DNA of 64,000 nt, taken from the NCBI RefSeq assembly GCF_001648595.1, contig NZ_LBAW01000006.1:186001-250000 (forward strand), written 5' to 3'. Both the position numbers and the translations under genes were made by a program. Of this stretch, positions 52,621 to 63,650 are shown in pieces. Within the stretch, counting starts at the first letter, position 1. Each line of letters starts with the position of its first letter. This stretch comes from Legionella bozemanae. GTDB lineage: Bacteria; Pseudomonadota; Gammaproteobacteria; Legionellales; Legionellaceae. Under the pieces are notes generated by a model, which was not told the DNA's origin, ran no database searches, and saw only the letters and a program-made list of their open reading frames with translations.

Positions 52621-53241
52621 TTACTTAGAGTAAAGTTCTACAACTAAGTTTACGTTGTAGTCTGAAGATAAGTCAGTTAACGTTGGTGCTGTAGAGAATG
52701 TCCCTTTGCAAGAAGAAGAATCTACAGTAATCCAATCACATGGAGCTCTTTGTTCGGACAAAGCTAAAGCTGCTTGAATACGGCCTTGGCTTCGTGCTTT
52801 TTGACGAACAGATATAACATCTCCAGGTTTTACTAAGAAAGATGGAACGTTAACTATATTATCATTAACAAGTATGGCTTTGTGTGTAACAAGTTGTCGT
52901 GCTTCAGCACGTGTACTTGCAAAACCCATACGGTACACAACATTATCCAAACGTCTTTCAAGTAAAGACATCAGGTTTTCGCCTGTAGCACCTTTCATAC
53001 GAGCAGCCATTTTGTAATAGCCACGGAATTGCTTTTCAAGAACGCCATATAGTCTTCTAATTTTTTGTTTCTCTCTAAGCTGAATTCCATAACCATTCAG
53101 GCGTGGTTTTTTATCACCATGTTGTCCAGGTAACTTTTCAGATTTACATTTGGACTTGTGATCACGGACACCACTTTTAAGTAATAAATCACAACCTTCA
53201 CGACGTGATAACTTACATTTTGGACCAAGATATCTAGCCAT
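52621..53241 (-). CDS. rpsD: 30S ribosomal protein S4
   Basis: 206 residues, starting [19 protein letters not shown]. The S4 RNA-binding domain is near residues 95-155 ([17 protein letters not shown]). In E. coli S4 represses the alpha operon by binding the leader before rpsM; the same may occur here. Confidence 0.98.
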   Translation of the reverse strand: MARYLGPKCKLSRREGCDLLLKSGVRDHKSKCKSEKLPGQHGDKKPRLNGYGIQLREKQKIRRLYGVLEKQFRGYYKMAARMKGATGENLMSLLERRLDNVVYRMGFASTRAEARQLVTHKAILVNDNIVNVPSFLVKPGDVISVRQKARSQGRIQAALALSEQRAPCDWITVDSSSCKGTFSTAPTLTDLSSDYNVNLVVELYSK

Positions 53242-53257
53242 TAATTACTCCTGAGTC

Positions 53258-53656
53258 TTATACACGACGTTTTTTAGGTGGTTTACACCCGTTATGAGGT
53301 ATACCAGTAACATCGGTAATTTCAACAATTTTAAAATCCTGTGATATTAATTCACGAATAGTGGACTCTCTTCCAGGTCCGGGACCATGAACAAATACAG
53401 CCACAGATTTCATACCGTATTCTTTCGCAACAGCAGCAGCACGCTCAGTAGCAACCTGTGCAGCATAAGGGGTGCTTTTTCTTGATCCTCTAAATCCTGA
53501 ACCACCAGATGTTGCCCAGCATAGCGCATTACCTTGTCTATCAGTAAAGGTAACTATAGTATTATTAAAAGATGCATGAACGTGCACAATACCATCTGAT
53601 ACAACACGTTTTGCCTTTTTGCGTACTTTTTGTTGTTTTGACTTTGTTATTGCCAT
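53258..53656 (-). CDS. rpsK: 30S ribosomal protein S11
   Basis: 132 residues with [20 protein letters not shown] and the C-terminal [19 protein letters not shown] block, both diagnostic for S11. It sits between rpsM and rpsD in the alpha operon. Confidence 0.98.
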   Translation of the reverse strand: MAITKSKQQKVRKKAKRVVSDGIVHVHASFNNTIVTFTDRQGNALCWATSGGSGFRGSRKSTPYAAQVATERAAAVAKEYGMKSVAVFVHGPGPGRESTIRELISQDFKIVEITDVTGIPHNGCKPPKKRRV

Positions 53657-53677
53657 CTTACTTTCCTACATGAAAAA

Positions 53678-54034
53678 TCAAACGGTAGTGCCTTTTCTGC
53701 GACCTTTTCTCGTACGAGCATTAGTTTTCGTACGTTGTCCTCGCAATGGCAACCCTCTTCTGTGTCTTAGACCACGATAACATCCTAGATCCATAAGGCG
53801 CTTAATGTTCATTGTCACAACACGACGCAAATCACCTTCCACTGTTATTTTTGCAATTTCTGTTCTCAAAGACTCAAGTTGAGCATCAGTTAGTTCTGAT
53901 ACCTTTTTTGAAGGTTCAATACCAACTGCTGAACATAATTTCAAGGATGTAGGTTTACCAATACCATATATTGCTGTTAAAGCAATCACAACATGTTTGT
54001 GATCAGGTATATTTACTCCTGCAATACGAGCCAT
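53678..54034 (-). CDS. rpsM: 30S ribosomal protein S13
   Basis: 118 residues starting [20 protein letters not shown] and ending in the basic [20 protein letters not shown] tail. The first gene of the alpha operon. The typical IYGIGK helix-hairpin-helix lies near residue 24, followed here by PTS rather than the more common RS/TS context. Confidence 0.97.
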   Translation of the reverse strand: MARIAGVNIPDHKHVVIALTAIYGIGKPTSLKLCSAVGIEPSKKVSELTDAQLESLRTEIAKITVEGDLRRVVTMNIKRLMDLGCYRGLRHRRGLPLRGQRTKTNARTRKGRRKGTTV

Positions 54035-54111
54035 TAACTTCTCCGAACGTTATTTGTTCTGTCGAAAGGGACAGAAGAATACTATTTTTATAAAATTAAA
54101 TCAAGCGGATA
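54035..54111 (-). promoter_or_regulatory. spc-alpha operon boundary
   Basis: A 77-base AT-rich gap between rpmJ and rpsM, larger than the usual 10-25 bases in this cluster. In E. coli the alpha operon promoter and the S4-binding leader structure lie at this place. A local promoter is likely, but no pseudoknot was traced. Confidence 0.4.
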
Positions 54112-54225
54112 TTAACCCTGCTTTTGCTTATGTCTGGCATCTTTACAAATAACCCGTATAGTGCCACTTCGTTTAATAATCTTGCAATTGCGACAAATTC
54201 GCTTTACAGATGCTCTTACTTTCAT
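54112..54225 (-). CDS. rpmJ: 50S ribosomal protein L36
   Basis: A 37-residue protein translated from ATG at 54223-54225, [19 protein letters not shown] then a [11 protein letters not shown]-type C terminus. The C-x2-C...C...H zinc-ribbon pattern (Cys11, Cys14, Cys27, His32) is kept. It falls 18 bases after secY, as in E. coli. Confidence 0.96.
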
Positions 54226-54243
54226 TCCTAACTCCGATAAAGA

Positions 54244-55578
54244 TCATAAAAGACCAGGTAATTTGGTGCCTTTAAAATTAGCCTTTTTCATTAAAGAATC
54301 ATATTGCTGCGTCATTAAATGAGCTTGTACCTGAGCTACAAAATCCATAATAACAACTACAATAATCAGCAATGACGTTCCTCCGAAATAAAAAGGGACA
54401 TGCCATGTATACATCAAAATCTGAGGCAAAAGACATACAAGAACCAAATAAATCGCGCCAACTAGTGTCAAGCGGGTCATTACACCATCAATATATTTAG
54501 TTGTTTGTTCACCTGGTCTAATTCCAGGAATATATGCACCAGATTTTTTTAAATTATCAGCAGTATCTTTGGGATTAAACACCAAAGCTGCATAAAAGAA
54601 CGCAAAAAATATAATAGCTACAGCATACACAATTAAATACAAAGGCTGCCCAGGGGATAGAGCCATTCCAACATCAGCTAACCACCCCAAACCTTTAGTA
54701 TGTGAGAAAAATTGCGCCAAAGTTGCAGGTAATAATATGATGCTGGACGCAAAAATAGGAGGTATTACTCCAGACATATTGATCTTCAAAGGTAAATGGC
54801 TTGTTTGTGCAGCATATACCTTTCTACCTTGCGTTCTTTGCGCATAATTAACTCTTATACGCCTCTGTGCACGCTCCATGAATACTACAAATCCGGTTAC
54901 CACCACTACAACAGCAGCAATAATAATTAAGGTTAATGCCTGCATTTGTCCTTCTTTAACCTGTTGAAGAACTGATGCAATAGCAGTGGGCATACTTGAA
55001 ACAATTCCCGAAAAGATAATTAAGGATATGCCATTACCGACACCCTTTTCAGTAATTTGCTCACCCAACCACATTAAAAACATTGTTCCGGTCACCAAGG
55101 TAACCACTGCGGTAAAGTAGAATGAGAAGTCAGCTTGTAGTGCAATTTGTTGTCCAGCTAACCAACGTGCCATCCCTAAAGACTGAAACACCGAAAGTAC
55201 CAAAGTCAGGTATCGAGTGTATTGGTTTATTTTTCTACGTCCAGATTCACCTTCTTTTTTAAGTTGTTCCAATTTAGGAGAAACAACAGTAAAAAGTTGT
55301 AGAATAATAGATGCAGAAATATATGGCATAATACCAATTGCAAAAACCGTCACACGCGATAAAGCACCACCAGAAAACATATTGAATAAGCCAAATATTG
55401 TATTCTGTTGTTCATTAAAAAAATTAGCGAGCCGCGCGGGATCCAAACCAGGAACTGGTATGTGTGCTCCTAAACGATATACTAAAATGCCAAGAACAAC
55501 AAACAATAATCTTGATTTCAGTTCAGCCAATCCTCCACGTGATTGGCTTGCATTATGTTTTTGGTTTTTCATAGTCAT
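54244..55578 (-). CDS. secY: Protein translocase subunit SecY
   Basis: 444 residues with ten membrane helices, forming the protein-conducting channel with SecE and SecG. The plug/helix 2 region reads [27 protein letters not shown]. The cytosolic loop before helix 10 carries [21 protein letters not shown]. Its start overlaps the rplO stop by four bases. Confidence 0.98.
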   Translation of the reverse strand: MTMKNQKHNASQSRGGLAELKSRLLFVVLGILVYRLGAHIPVPGLDPARLANFFNEQQNTIFGLFNMFSGGALSRVTVFAIGIMPYISASIILQLFTVVSPKLEQLKKEGESGRRKINQYTRYLTLVLSVFQSLGMARWLAGQQIALQADFSFYFTAVVTLVTGTMFLMWLGEQITEKGVGNGISLIIFSGIVSSMPTAIASVLQQVKEGQMQALTLIIIAAVVVVVTGFVVFMERAQRRIRVNYAQRTQGRKVYAAQTSHLPLKINMSGVIPPIFASSIILLPATLAQFFSHTKGLGWLADVGMALSPGQPLYLIVYAVAIIFFAFFYAALVFNPKDTADNLKKSGAYIPGIRPGEQTTKYIDGVMTRLTLVGAIYLVLVCLLPQILMYTWHVPFYFGGTSLLIIVVVIMDFVAQVQAHLMTQQYDSLMKKANFKGTKLPGLL

Positions 55579-56009
55579 TCTTCTATGCTGCCGCCTAAAC
55601 CTTCAATGGCCGAACGAGCTCCTTTAGTGACTCTTAAACCTTTAAGTTTGATGGCAGTAGTTAATTCACCAGATAAAATAACTTTTACATCCTTAATAGA
55701 ATTGCTGATTAAACCTGCTTCACGCAATGTATTGAGATCAATTACTTCAGCAGACAATTTTGCAAGTTCACTGAGACATATTTGATCTACAGTTCTACCA
55801 ACGCGTGACTTAAAGCCCATTTTTGGTAGACGTCTTTGAATAGGCATTTGACCGCCTTCAAAATTAATTTTATGAAAGCCACCAGCACGAGCTTTTTGCC
55901 CTTTATGACCTTTACCACTTGTTTTACCTAGTCCGGATCCTATACCACGCCCTAATCGTTTTTTGGGACGTTTTGAACCAGGATCTGGTGATAGTGAATT
56001 TAAATTCAT
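55575..56009 (-). CDS. rplO: 50S ribosomal protein L15
   Basis: 144 residues. The basic glycine-rich N terminus ([20 protein letters not shown]) and the [17 protein letters not shown] motif are diagnostic. Its start overlaps the rpmD stop by one base, and secY is coupled downstream. Confidence 0.98.
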   Translation of the reverse strand: MNLNSLSPDPGSKRPKKRLGRGIGSGLGKTSGKGHKGQKARAGGFHKINFEGGQMPIQRRLPKMGFKSRVGRTVDQICLSELAKLSAEVIDLNTLREAGLISNSIKDVKVILSGELTTAIKLKGLRVTKGARSAIEGLGGSIEE

Positions 56010-56194
56010 TATACACTCTCCTCAACCAGCAATAGATAATCAACTTTATTAATAAGGCCACGAATTGCTGGGGTATCATTATGAGATACACTCGAATTAG
56101 TTTTACCTAGACCTAATTGCTTTACGATAGAAATGTGCTTTGGCTTTCTGCCTATAATGCTTTTAACCAAAGTTATTTTAATTTTCTTTTCCAT
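56009..56194 (-). CDS. rpmD: 50S ribosomal protein L30
   Basis: 61 residues, the normal bacterial L30 length, with [20 protein letters not shown] at the start. Three bases after rpsE. Confidence 0.97.
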   Translation of the reverse strand: MEKKIKITLVKSIIGRKPKHISIVKQLGLGKTNSSVSHNDTPAIRGLINKVDYLLLVEESV

Positions 56195-56196
56195 AA

Positions 56197-56706
56197 TTAG
56201 CCCGCCATAACTTCTTCAACAGTTTTACCACGCTTGGCCGCAACATAATCTGGGGTACCGATATTAGTTAAAGCTCCAATTGTAGCCCTAACAATATTGC
56301 TTGGGTTGGTAGAACCAATACTTTTAGCTAATATGTTTTGCACGCCTAAAACTTCTAAGACGGCTCTCATCGCGCCACCAGCAATAATTCCAGTACCTTC
56401 ACTTGCAGGCTTCATAAATACTTTAGAAGCACCGTAGTTCCAAGTAATTTCATGAAATATAGTTGATCCAGAAAGTGGAATATAAACCATATTTTTCTTA
56501 GCTTGCTCCATTGCTTTTTGAATAGCAATTGGAACTTCTCTCGCTTTACCTCTACCAAAGCCAACTTTACCCTTGCCGTCACCAACAACAACAAGTACCG
56601 CAAAGCCGAAAACACGGCCGCCTTTTACAACTTTAGCTGTACGATTAACCGATACTAGCTTTTCTTGGTAGCCATCTGATTTAGGTGATGATTCATCGAA
56701 TGCCAT
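56197..56706 (-). CDS. rpsE: 30S ribosomal protein S5
   Basis: 169 residues. The conserved [20 protein letters not shown] and [18 protein letters not shown] motifs identify S5, which sits at the decoding site. Confidence 0.98.
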   Translation of the reverse strand: MAFDESSPKSDGYQEKLVSVNRTAKVVKGGRVFGFAVLVVVGDGKGKVGFGRGKAREVPIAIQKAMEQAKKNMVYIPLSGSTIFHEITWNYGASKVFMKPASEGTGIIAGGAMRAVLEVLGVQNILAKSIGSTNPSNIVRATIGALTNIGTPDYVAAKRGKTVEEVMAG

Positions 56707-56715
56707 AATCGTTCC

Positions 56716-57075
56716 TTAAAAATCTAATCCAGCTTCGCGCGCACCTTCTGCAAGGGCTTTCACTCGGCCATGATATTTATAACCAGCACGATCAAATGCA
56801 ACTTGAGTAATGCCACGCTCGCTTGCACGCTTACCAAGCAGCTTGCCAACTAGGTTAGCTTGTTCTACCTTACATTTACCGGTCAGGCTTGGGCGCAATT
56901 CTTTATCGTTTGTTGAACATGATACCAATACTTTATCACCAAGCTTATCCGCTTCAATGATTTGTGAGTAAATGTGCAAACCACTTCTATAAACGACTAA
57001 TCTTGCTCTGCCTGATTTACGGATCAGTGCTTTTGCTTTTAATCCACGTCGAGCACGTGAGTTCTGTTTATTCAT
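56716..57075 (-). CDS. rplR: 50S ribosomal protein L18
   Basis: 119 residues, binding 5S rRNA. Typical parts are [25 protein letters not shown] and the [27 protein letters not shown] terminus. Confidence 0.98.
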   Translation of the reverse strand: MNKQNSRARRGLKAKALIRKSGRARLVVYRSGLHIYSQIIEADKLGDKVLVSCSTNDKELRPSLTGKCKVEQANLVGKLLGKRASERGITQVAFDRAGYKYHGRVKALAEGAREAGLDF

Positions 57076-57085
57076 GACTTAAACC

Positions 57086-57625
57086 TTATTTCTTTTTCGC
57101 TTCTTTACGAGCAATATACTCGCCAGCAAGTTTAACACCTTTGCCTTTATAGGGCTCTGGTGGTCTAAATGCTCTTATTTCAGAAGCAACTTGACCCAAA
57201 ATTTGTTTATCAACACCTTTCAGCAATATGACAGTATTACTTGGGGTTTCTACTAAAACGCCTTTAGGCAAGTGGTATTCAATAGGATGAGAAAAACCTA
57301 AAGATAACGTAATTGATTTATCTTTAGACTGTGCTCTATAACCTACACCAACCAGTTCCAAGGTAACAACAAAACCTTCAGTTACACCCTTAACCATATT
57401 GTTTACTAATGCACGAGCAGTTCCAGCCTGAGCCCAAGCTCTAGGATCATTTGCAGCAGGCGCAAACTCAACATGATTAGAATCTTTATTTTTAGTTACT
57501 TTAACTAACCTATTAATTTTTTGGGTTAGTGTTCCTTTAGGCCCTTTTACAGTAATTTCACCATCACCTATTGTTATTTCAACGTTTGCTGGTTGAACTA
57601 CTGGGGCTTTTGCTACTCTAGACAT
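57086..57625 (-). CDS. rplF: 50S ribosomal protein L6
   Basis: 179 residues in two similar domains. It starts MSRVAKAPV and contains GEITVKGPKGTLTQ and the closing PPEPYKGKGVKLAGEYIARKEAKKK motif diagnostic for L6. Confidence 0.98.
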   Translation of the reverse strand: MSRVAKAPVVQPANVEITIGDGEITVKGPKGTLTQKINRLVKVTKNKDSNHVEFAPAANDPRAWAQAGTARALVNNMVKGVTEGFVVTLELVGVGYRAQSKDKSITLSLGFSHPIEYHLPKGVLVETPSNTVILLKGVDKQILGQVASEIRAFRPPEPYKGKGVKLAGEYIARKEAKKK

Positions 57626-57642
57626 ATTATTCCTCGCAAGTA

Positions 57643-58038
57643 TTAAGCCACTTCACAAATGACTTCGCCACCAACGCCTTTCATCTTTGCAGATATATGG
57701 GTCATTATACCTTGTGATGTAGACAAAATAGCTACGCCAAAGCCAGGAACAGATGTCAAATCTTTATAAGACTTATAGACTCTCAATCCAGGCCTGCTAA
57801 TTCTCTTAATCAATTCAATAACGGGTCTGCCATGATAGTATTTCAGCTTAATCGTCATTAATTTAAGATTATTATCTAATGATTCCACAAAGAAGTTTTC
57901 AATATATCCTTCTTCCTTTAAAACACGAGCAATTTCTTCCTTCAATTTAGAAGAAGTTAACGTTATTTGCTGATGCTTTGCTTGTTGACCATTTCTAATT
58001 CGGGTCAGCATATCAGCAACTGGATCATGCATACTCAC
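57643..58038 (-). CDS. rpsH: 30S ribosomal protein S8
   Basis: 131 residues starting MSMHDPVADMLTRIRNGQ. The C-terminal GFGVAILSTSQGIMTHISAKMKGVGGEVICEV motif is present. In E. coli S8 represses the spc operon at the rplE region; this was not traced here. Confidence 0.98.
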   Translation of the reverse strand: MSMHDPVADMLTRIRNGQQAKHQQITLTSSKLKEEIARVLKEEGYIENFFVESLDNNLKLMTIKLKYYHGRPVIELIKRISRPGLRVYKSYKDLTSVPGFGVAILSTSQGIMTHISAKMKGVGGEVICEVA

Positions 58039-58059
58039 AATCGTTCTCCAATTAAAAAA

Positions 58060-58362
58060 TTACCAGCTAGATTTTCTTCCGCCAGGTATATTACCAACCA
58101 TTAGTTGTTGCCTTAAGCAAATTCTACAAAGAGCAAACTTACGATAAACTCCATGTGGACGGCCACATTGCTGACATCGTGTTTTAAAACGAACAGGATT
58201 TGAATTAACAGGCAATTTAGCTAACTTTAACTGGCTATCCATAATTACCTGAAAATCATCAGATGATTTAATCAATTTTTTCAATTCGTTTCTGCGTCTA
58301 CTGTACTTATTTACTAGCTTGCTACGCTTTAACTCTCTCATGAGCATTGATTTTTTAGCCAC
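58060..58362 (-). CDS. rpsN: 30S ribosomal protein S14
   Basis: 100 residues, the long zinc-independent form. The [26 protein letters not shown] block identifies S14; its C-x2-C...C-x2-C pattern is retained, which is unusual for the long form where these Cys are often lost. Confidence 0.97.
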   Translation of the reverse strand: MAKKSMLMRELKRSKLVNKYSRRRNELKKLIKSSDDFQVIMDSQLKLAKLPVNSNPVRFKTRCQQCGRPHGVYRKFALCRICLRQQLMVGNIPGGRKSSW

Positions 58363-58372
58363 AATTTCACCC

Positions 58373-58924
58373 TTATTTTTTATCTCTATCTTTCAATGGA
58401 AGGTTAAAGGCTTCTAATAAAGCTTTAGCTTCTTCATTTGTTTTAGCACTTGTAGTAATACAAATATCTAAACCACGGATACCATCTGTTTTATCGTAAT
58501 CAATTTCTGGAAATACGATTTGTTCATGTATCCCCATACTGTAATTACCAGTTCCATCAAAAGATTTAGGATTTAAACCACGAAAATCTCTCACACGCGG
58601 TAAAGTTACGGAAACCAGTCTGTCTAAAAACTCATACATACGTTGACGTCTTAGTGTTACTTTACAGCCTATTGGCCAACCTTCCCTAATTTTAAAACCA
58701 GCAATAGATTTTCTTGCTTTAGTAACAACAGGCTTTTGTCCAGCAATTAGAGTCATATCCTCAACTGCATGGTTCATCACCTTTTTATCACCAACAGCTT
58801 CGCCAACACCCATATTCAAGGTGATTTTAAGCAACTTTGGAACTTCCATAACGCTGGAATACTTGAACCGTTTCATCATCATAGGGATGATTTCTTTTTT
58901 ATAAAATTCATTAAGTCTTGCCAT
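58373..58924 (-). CDS. rplE: 50S ribosomal protein L5
   Basis: 183 residues from the ATG at 58924 ([20 protein letters not shown]). The frame is also open to a GTG at 58933, but that codon lies in the AGGTGA ribosome site, so the later ATG is chosen. The motif [26 protein letters not shown] closes the protein. It binds 5S rRNA. Confidence 0.97.
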   Translation of the reverse strand: MARLNEFYKKEIIPMMMKRFKYSSVMEVPKLLKITLNMGVGEAVGDKKVMNHAVEDMTLIAGQKPVVTKARKSIAGFKIREGWPIGCKVTLRRQRMYEFLDRLVSVTLPRVRDFRGLNPKSFDGTGNYSMGIHEQIVFPEIDYDKTDGIRGLDICITTSAKTNEEAKALLEAFNLPLKDRDKK

Positions 58925-58937
58925 TTCAATCACCTAA

Positions 58938-59267
58938 TTAAACACGGTCAATTATTTCATTGTCAGATTTAAAGTATCTAACCTTCTTACTTATTCCGTT
59001 ACTCTCAATAAACTTAAAGCCTACTTTATCTGCTTTCTTTGTATTGGGATTATAATGAGCAACGTTAGAAACGTGTACTGGCGCTTCAAGGGTAATAATA
59101 CCACCCTTGCTTTCTGGTTTTTGTGGATTAGCCTTAACATGTTTTTTGATTAAGTTTCCACCTTCAACAACCACACCACTTTCAGTCACACGTAGGACTT
59201 TACCTCTATGACCTTTACTTTTACCGGCAATTATAATTACATCATCGCCTTTCTGAATACGTTTCAT
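58938..59267 (-). CDS. rplX: 50S ribosomal protein L24
   Basis: 109 residues with the KOW motif near the N terminus (GDDVIIIAGKSKGHRGKVLRV), the expected assembly-initiator protein between rplN and rplE. Confidence 0.97.
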   Translation of the reverse strand: MKRIQKGDDVIIIAGKSKGHRGKVLRVTESGVVVEGGNLIKKHVKANPQKPESKGGIITLEAPVHVSNVAHYNPNTKKADKVGFKFIESNGISKKVRYFKSDNEIIDRV

Positions 59268-59280
59268 ATCTAAATCCTTC

Positions 59281-59646
59281 TCACAAAACTTCTGCAGCCA
59301 GAGATATTATTTTCATAAATCTCTCTCGTAGCTCGCGAGTAACAGGGCCAAATATACGAGTACCAATTGGCTCGTTTTGGTTATTTAACAGTACTGCAGC
59401 GTTACCATCGAAACGAATCAAAGAGCCATCGTCTCTACGAACGCCTTGTGCTGTACGAACAACTACTGCTTTCATCACAGCACCTTTCTTTACTTTACTT
59501 CTGGGTATTGCATCTTTAATACTTACTTTGATTACATCACCTACACGTGCATATCTACGGTGAGAACCGCCAAGCACTTTAATACACATAACCTTACGTG
59601 CTCCGCTATTGTCAGCCACTTCGAGCACTGTCTGCATTTGGATCAT
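59281..59646 (-). CDS. rplN: 50S ribosomal protein L14
   Basis: 121 residues starting [20 protein letters not shown] and ending in [11 protein letters not shown]. The first gene of the spc operon by E. coli convention. Confidence 0.98.
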   Translation of the reverse strand: MIQMQTVLEVADNSGARKVMCIKVLGGSHRRYARVGDVIKVSIKDAIPRSKVKKGAVMKAVVVRTAQGVRRDDGSLIRFDGNAAVLLNNQNEPIGTRIFGPVTRELRERFMKIISLAAEVL

Positions 59647-59734
59647 TTTTTACTCCAGCTCTGATTTCGACCAGAAAAAGGTTGCTGATTATATCAGGCC
59701 TTTTAGGGTTTTAAAAGTAAATCAACAGGGTTGA
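59647..59734 (-). promoter_or_regulatory. S10-spc operon boundary
   Basis: An 88-base gap between rpsQ and rplN, the widest in this part of the cluster. It corresponds to the position of the E. coli spc promoter. A promoter is plausible on the minus strand but was not resolved to a clear -35/-10 pair. Confidence 0.4.
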
Positions 59735-59986
59735 TTAAGAAATTACTTCGACTAATACCCAGCTTTTTGTTTTAGAGAGTGGTCTTGACTCACGGATTTT
59801 TACTATGTTACCAATTTTACATACTTGATTTTCATCATGCGCATGCAATTTAGATCGACGTTTCATAATTTTTCCATACTTTGGATGTTTAACAGAACGT
59901 TCAATCATCACAACTATGGTTTTATCCATTTTGTCACTAACTACTTTTCCAACCATTGTTCTGGCATTTGATTCACTATTAGACAT
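59735..59986 (-). CDS. rpsQ: 30S ribosomal protein S17
   Basis: 83 residues. [21 protein letters not shown] and [21 protein letters not shown] are diagnostic. The last gene of the S10 operon, one base after rpmC. Confidence 0.98.
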   Translation of the reverse strand: MSNSESNARTMVGKVVSDKMDKTIVVMIERSVKHPKYGKIMKRRSKLHAHDENQVCKIGNIVKIRESRPLSKTKSWVLVEVIS

Positions 59987-59987
59987 G

Positions 59988-60182
59988 TCACTTACCTGCC
60001 TTTTCAGTCAACATTGTTTTTACTCTTGCCACTGACTTACGCACCATGGTGATGAGATGTGTTTTATCTAGTGAGCCACTTGCTTTCTTCATTCGCAAAT
60101 TTAATTGTTCTTTACGCAATGAAAGCAATTCATTTTGCAGTTCTTCTACTGATAAACCGCGTAATTCATCAATCTTTTTCAT
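59988..60182 (-). CDS. rpmC: 50S ribosomal protein L29
   Basis: 64 residues forming a helical hairpin: [21 protein letters not shown] at the start and [16 protein letters not shown] at the end. Its ATG overlaps the rplP stop by one base. Confidence 0.97.
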   Translation of the reverse strand: MKKIDELRGLSVEELQNELLSLRKEQLNLRMKKASGSLDKTHLITMVRKSVARVKTMLTEKAGK

Positions 60183-60595
60183 TACATCACCTTCCTTTCT
60201 TCAAATATAACCTTGAAAGGAAGTTTTGCTTTAGCCAGATCAAAAGCTTCCATAGCAAGCTCTCTGGACACACCTTCCATTTCAAATAAAACCTTACCTG
60301 GTTGTATTTGAGCAACCCAATATTCAACGCTACCTTTACCCTTACCTTGTCTTACTTCCAAAGGCTTTTGTGTAATAGGCTTATCTGGGAATACTCTAAT
60401 CCAAATTTTACCACCACGTTTAATATGACGTGTCATTGCTCTTCGCGCTGCCTCGATTTGTCTTGCTGTTAAACGACCACGCTCAAGCGCTTTCAAACCA
60501 AATTCACCGAAGCTGATATTGCTACCGCGTAAGGCTAAACCTCTGTTACGGCCTTTCATCTGTTTTCGGTATTTTGTACGTTTAGGTTGTAACAT
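60182..60595 (-). CDS. rplP: 50S ribosomal protein L16
   Basis: 137 residues starting [19 protein letters not shown]. The [20 protein letters not shown] block is diagnostic. Confidence 0.98.
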   Translation of the reverse strand: MLQPKRTKYRKQMKGRNRGLALRGSNISFGEFGLKALERGRLTARQIEAARRAMTRHIKRGGKIWIRVFPDKPITQKPLEVRQGKGKGSVEYWVAQIQPGKVLFEMEGVSRELAMEAFDLAKAKLPFKVIFEERKVM

Positions 60596-60611
60596 GATTC
60601 TTAATCCTCAC

Positions 60612-61268
60612 TCACTGGGCAACGTCAGAAGATCTTTTCTTTTGCGGGAGAATTTCACCCTTGAAGATCCAGACTTTTACACCAATAATACCGTAGGTAG
60701 TTTTAGACTCCGCTGTACCATAATCAATATCAGCTCTGAAAGTATGTAAAGGTACGCGACCTTCCCTATACCATTCACTACGAGCAATTTCAGCACCACC
60801 TAGTCTACCACTAACACAAATTTTAATTCCTTTAGCGCCTGCTTTAAGAGCTGAAGTTACTGCACGTTTCATAGCACGTCTAAACATAACACGCTGCTCT
60901 AACTGTTGCGCGATTCCTTCAGCAACAAGTGTTGAATCAAGTTCAGGCTTTTTAATTTCTTCAATATTAAGATGAACAGGTACACCTAATTTATTAGAAA
61001 TTTCATTACGCAGAGTCTCAATACCACCACCCTTTTTACCGATGATCACACCAGGTCGTGCAGTTTGTATTGTAACAACAGCATTATTAGCAGGACGCTC
61101 AATGAGAATCTTGCTTACTGCAGCTGCCATAAGCTTCTTTTTCAGTTCAGTACGTAATTTAATATCTTGAATTAAAAATTCAGCGTATTTTTTGCCTGCG
61201 AACCATTTAGAGTTCCAGTCTTTAATAATACCAAGGCGTATGCCTATAGGGTTAACTTTTTGTCCCAT
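60612..61268 (-). CDS. rpsC: 30S ribosomal protein S3
   Basis: 218 residues starting [22 protein letters not shown]. The KH domain GXXG is seen in [14 protein letters not shown] (about residues 75-90). Ends in a basic tail. Confidence 0.98.
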   Translation of the reverse strand: MGQKVNPIGIRLGIIKDWNSKWFAGKKYAEFLIQDIKLRTELKKKLMAAAVSKILIERPANNAVVTIQTARPGVIIGKKGGGIETLRNEISNKLGVPVHLNIEEIKKPELDSTLVAEGIAQQLEQRVMFRRAMKRAVTSALKAGAKGIKICVSGRLGGAEIARSEWYREGRVPLHTFRADIDYGTAESKTTYGIIGVKVWIFKGEILPQKKRSSDVAQ

Positions 61269-61270
61269 TG

Positions 61271-61606
61271 CTATTCCTCGTCAGACACTTTTATCGTGAT
61301 ATGGCAGGTACGTTTGCAAATTCTGTTTGCACGTCCTTTAGCTCTGGGACTAATACGTTTTAAAGTCATTGCTTCATCAACGCAGACCATACCTACTTTT
61401 AAATCATCAATATCTGCACCATTATTATTTTCAGCATTTGCAATTGCAGACTCTAATAATTTAAGCATTAATTGAGCACCTTTTTTTGGTGTAAACTTGA
61501 GGACATCAAGTGCACCAGATACATTCATATTTCGTATCATATCTGCTACCAATCTGCCCTTCTGAGCGGATAAGGGAGCACCTTTTAACTTTGCTGTAAC
61601 TTCCAT
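61271..61606 (-). CDS. rplV: 50S ribosomal protein L22
   Basis: 111 residues from the second of two adjacent ATGs; GAGG lies five bases before the ATG at 61606 but only two before the one at 61609. [24 protein letters not shown] and [19 protein letters not shown] identify L22, whose beta-hairpin lines the exit tunnel. Confidence 0.97.
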   Translation of the reverse strand: MEVTAKLKGAPLSAQKGRLVADMIRNMNVSGALDVLKFTPKKGAQLMLKLLESAIANAENNNGADIDDLKVGMVCVDEAMTLKRISPRAKGRANRICKRTCHITIKVSDEE

Positions 61607-61615
61607 CATATCCTC

Positions 61616-61894
61616 TTATTTGCCTTTAGCCTTTCTGTCACCAGAGTGGCCTTTGAATGTACGAGTCATGGCAAACTCACCTAATTTATGACCAACCATA
61701 TTATCTGTTATGTAAACAGGAATATGATCTTTGCCGTTATGAACAGCAATTGTTAAGTCAATCATTTCAGGAACGATTGTTGATCTTCTTGACCAAGTCT
61801 TAATTGGTTTTTTAGATTTTGATTCAATTGCAGCTTCTACTTTGGCAATCAAATGATGGTCAACAAAAGGACCTTTTCTTATAGAACGAGCCAC
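61616..61894 (-). CDS. rpsS: 30S ribosomal protein S19
   Basis: 92 residues if started at the GTG at 61894 ([19 protein letters not shown]), the normal S19 length; AGAGG lies upstream at a proper distance. The open frame extends to 61909, adding five atypical residues. [16 protein letters not shown] is the conserved C-terminal block. Confidence 0.96.
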   Translation of the reverse strand: MARSIRKGPFVDHHLIAKVEAAIESKSKKPIKTWSRRSTIVPEMIDLTIAVHNGKDHIPVYITDNMVGHKLGEFAMTRTFKGHSGDRKAKGK

Positions 61895-61912
61895 TTGATA
61901 TCCTCTCAATAA

Positions 61913-62740
61913 TTATTTCTTCTTACGTCTTCTGACAATAAAATTATCAGTACGCTTATTACTTCTGGTTTTGTAACCTTTAGTAGGTACGCCCCATGGT
62001 GACACCGGATGACGTCCACCAGAAGTACGGCCTTCACCACCACCATGTGGGTGATCAACTGGGTTCATAGCTACCCCACGAACTGTTGGGCGAATACCTC
62101 TCCAGCGTTTTGCTCCAGCTTTTCCTAATGCACGTAAACTATGTTCACTATTACTGACTTCACCAATTACTGCTCTACAAAGAACATGTATTTTACGCAT
62201 TTCGCCAGAACGAAGTCTTAATGTTGCATAAATACCTTCTTTAGCAACAATTTGTCCGCTTGCTCCAGCACTTCTTAATACCTGGGCACCTTTTCCTGGT
62301 TTCATTTCAACACAATGAATTGTAGTACCAACAGGAATATTTTTTAATGGAAGACAATTACCAATACTAATAGGTGAATCAGCACCGCTAATAACTGTAT
62401 CACCAACCTTTAAATTGGCTGGTGCAATAATATACCTTCTTTCACCATCTTTATAAACAATTAATGCGATTAATGCAGTACGATTTGGATCGTATTCAAT
62501 ACGCTCAACACGAGCCTCAATCCCATCTTTATTACGTTTAAAATCAATGATGCGATATTGATTACGTTGACCACCACCGATATGTCTTACAGTAATTCTA
62601 CCTTGGTTGTTACGTCCGCCAGTTTTTTTCAGTTTTTCAACTAAAGCCGCATGTGGCTTTCCTTTATGAATATGGTGGTGAACCACACGTAATTCGCCAC
62701 GTTTTCCTGGCGATGTAGGTTTAGATTTTAATAGTGCCAT
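61913..62740 (-). CDS. rplB: 50S ribosomal protein L2
   Basis: 275 residues, needed for peptidyl transfer and subunit joining. The conserved [20 protein letters not shown] segment (about residues 226-245) includes the invariant His of the active-site region. Confidence 0.98.
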   Translation of the reverse strand: MALLKSKPTSPGKRGELRVVHHHIHKGKPHAALVEKLKKTGGRNNQGRITVRHIGGGQRNQYRIIDFKRNKDGIEARVERIEYDPNRTALIALIVYKDGERRYIIAPANLKVGDTVISGADSPISIGNCLPLKNIPVGTTIHCVEMKPGKGAQVLRSAGASGQIVAKEGIYATLRLRSGEMRKIHVLCRAVIGEVSNSEHSLRALGKAGAKRWRGIRPTVRGVAMNPVDHPHGGGEGRTSGGRHPVSPWGVPTKGYKTRSNKRTDNFIVRRRKKK

Positions 62741-62751
62741 CTTAATCTGCC

Positions 62752-63048
62752 TTATTCGGTAGCTGTAAAGTCAATATCTTGATCAGCATGAAGAGTTACA
62801 AATGCTTTTTTCCAATCACTACGCTTTCCGCTTGTTTGTTTAAAACGCTTTGTTTTTCCCTTCACATTGATAACAGATACATTTTTAACTTTAACGTTAA
62901 ATATATTCTCTACCGCTATTTTAATTTCATTTTTAGTTGCAGTTTTCAATACTTTGAAAGTAAACTGTTTCAGCTTGTCAGCTATAACAGTGGCTTTTTC
63001 AGAAGTATGTGGTTCACGTAGAACCATCAACAATCTTTCAGCGTTCAT
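62752..63048 (-). CDS. rplW: 50S ribosomal protein L23
   Basis: 98 residues starting [20 protein letters not shown]. The family region near [20 protein letters not shown] is present. The protein lies at the exit tunnel and docks trigger factor and SRP. It overlaps rplD by four bases. Confidence 0.97.
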   Translation of the reverse strand: MNAERLLMVLREPHTSEKATVIADKLKQFTFKVLKTATKNEIKIAVENIFNVKVKNVSVINVKGKTKRFKQTSGKRSDWKKAFVTLHADQDIDFTATE

Positions 63049-63650
63049 TGTAACTGTTCCTCAATTTTTTTAATTGCAGCTTCTGTAACAACAACCTTCT
63101 CAAATCTGAGTAAAGAAACAGGATCTATAGTTGTAACGTCGCAGATATCATAATCAATTAAGTTTCTTGAACCAAAATATTCATTCTCACCAACTTCACT
63201 CATTACTATAAGTGCATTATTAATATTTAGTTGGTTCATTTTGCTAACAAAATCTTTAGTTTTTTTGCTTTCACATTGGAAATCACTAACAACAACCAAG
63301 TTCCCAGTGCGACAAAGTTCGGAGATTATACTACGTAATGCACGTTTGTACATTTTTTTATTAATTTTTTGTGAATAATCTCTTTTTTTAGAAGCAAAGG
63401 TTACCCCACCGCTTCGCCATAGTGGACTTCTTATAGTACCTGCTCGAGCACGTCCAGTACCTTTTTGATTCCATGGCTTTTTACCGCCACCCCGGACTTC
63501 AGAGCGAGTTTTTTGGGCGCTATTACCACTACGAGCGTTATTCATATAAGTTACTACAGCTTGATGAATCAAACCTTCATTATAACCATATGCGAATACT
63601 TCTTGGTTCAGTATTAATTTTGAATTTGTATCTATAGTAGTAATTTCCAT
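63045..63650 (-). CDS. rplD: 50S ribosomal protein L4
   Basis: 201 residues from the ATG at 63650, which overlaps the rplC TGA by one base; a GTG at 63653 is also in frame. [34 protein letters not shown] is the diagnostic extended loop. In E. coli L4 also represses the S10 operon. Confidence 0.97.
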   Translation of the reverse strand: MEITTIDTNSKLILNQEVFAYGYNEGLIHQAVVTYMNNARSGNSAQKTRSEVRGGGKKPWNQKGTGRARAGTIRSPLWRSGGVTFASKKRDYSQKINKKMYKRALRSIISELCRTGNLVVVSDFQCESKKTKDFVSKMNQLNINNALIVMSEVGENEYFGSRNLIDYDICDVTTIDPVSLLRFEKVVVTEAAIKKIEEQLQ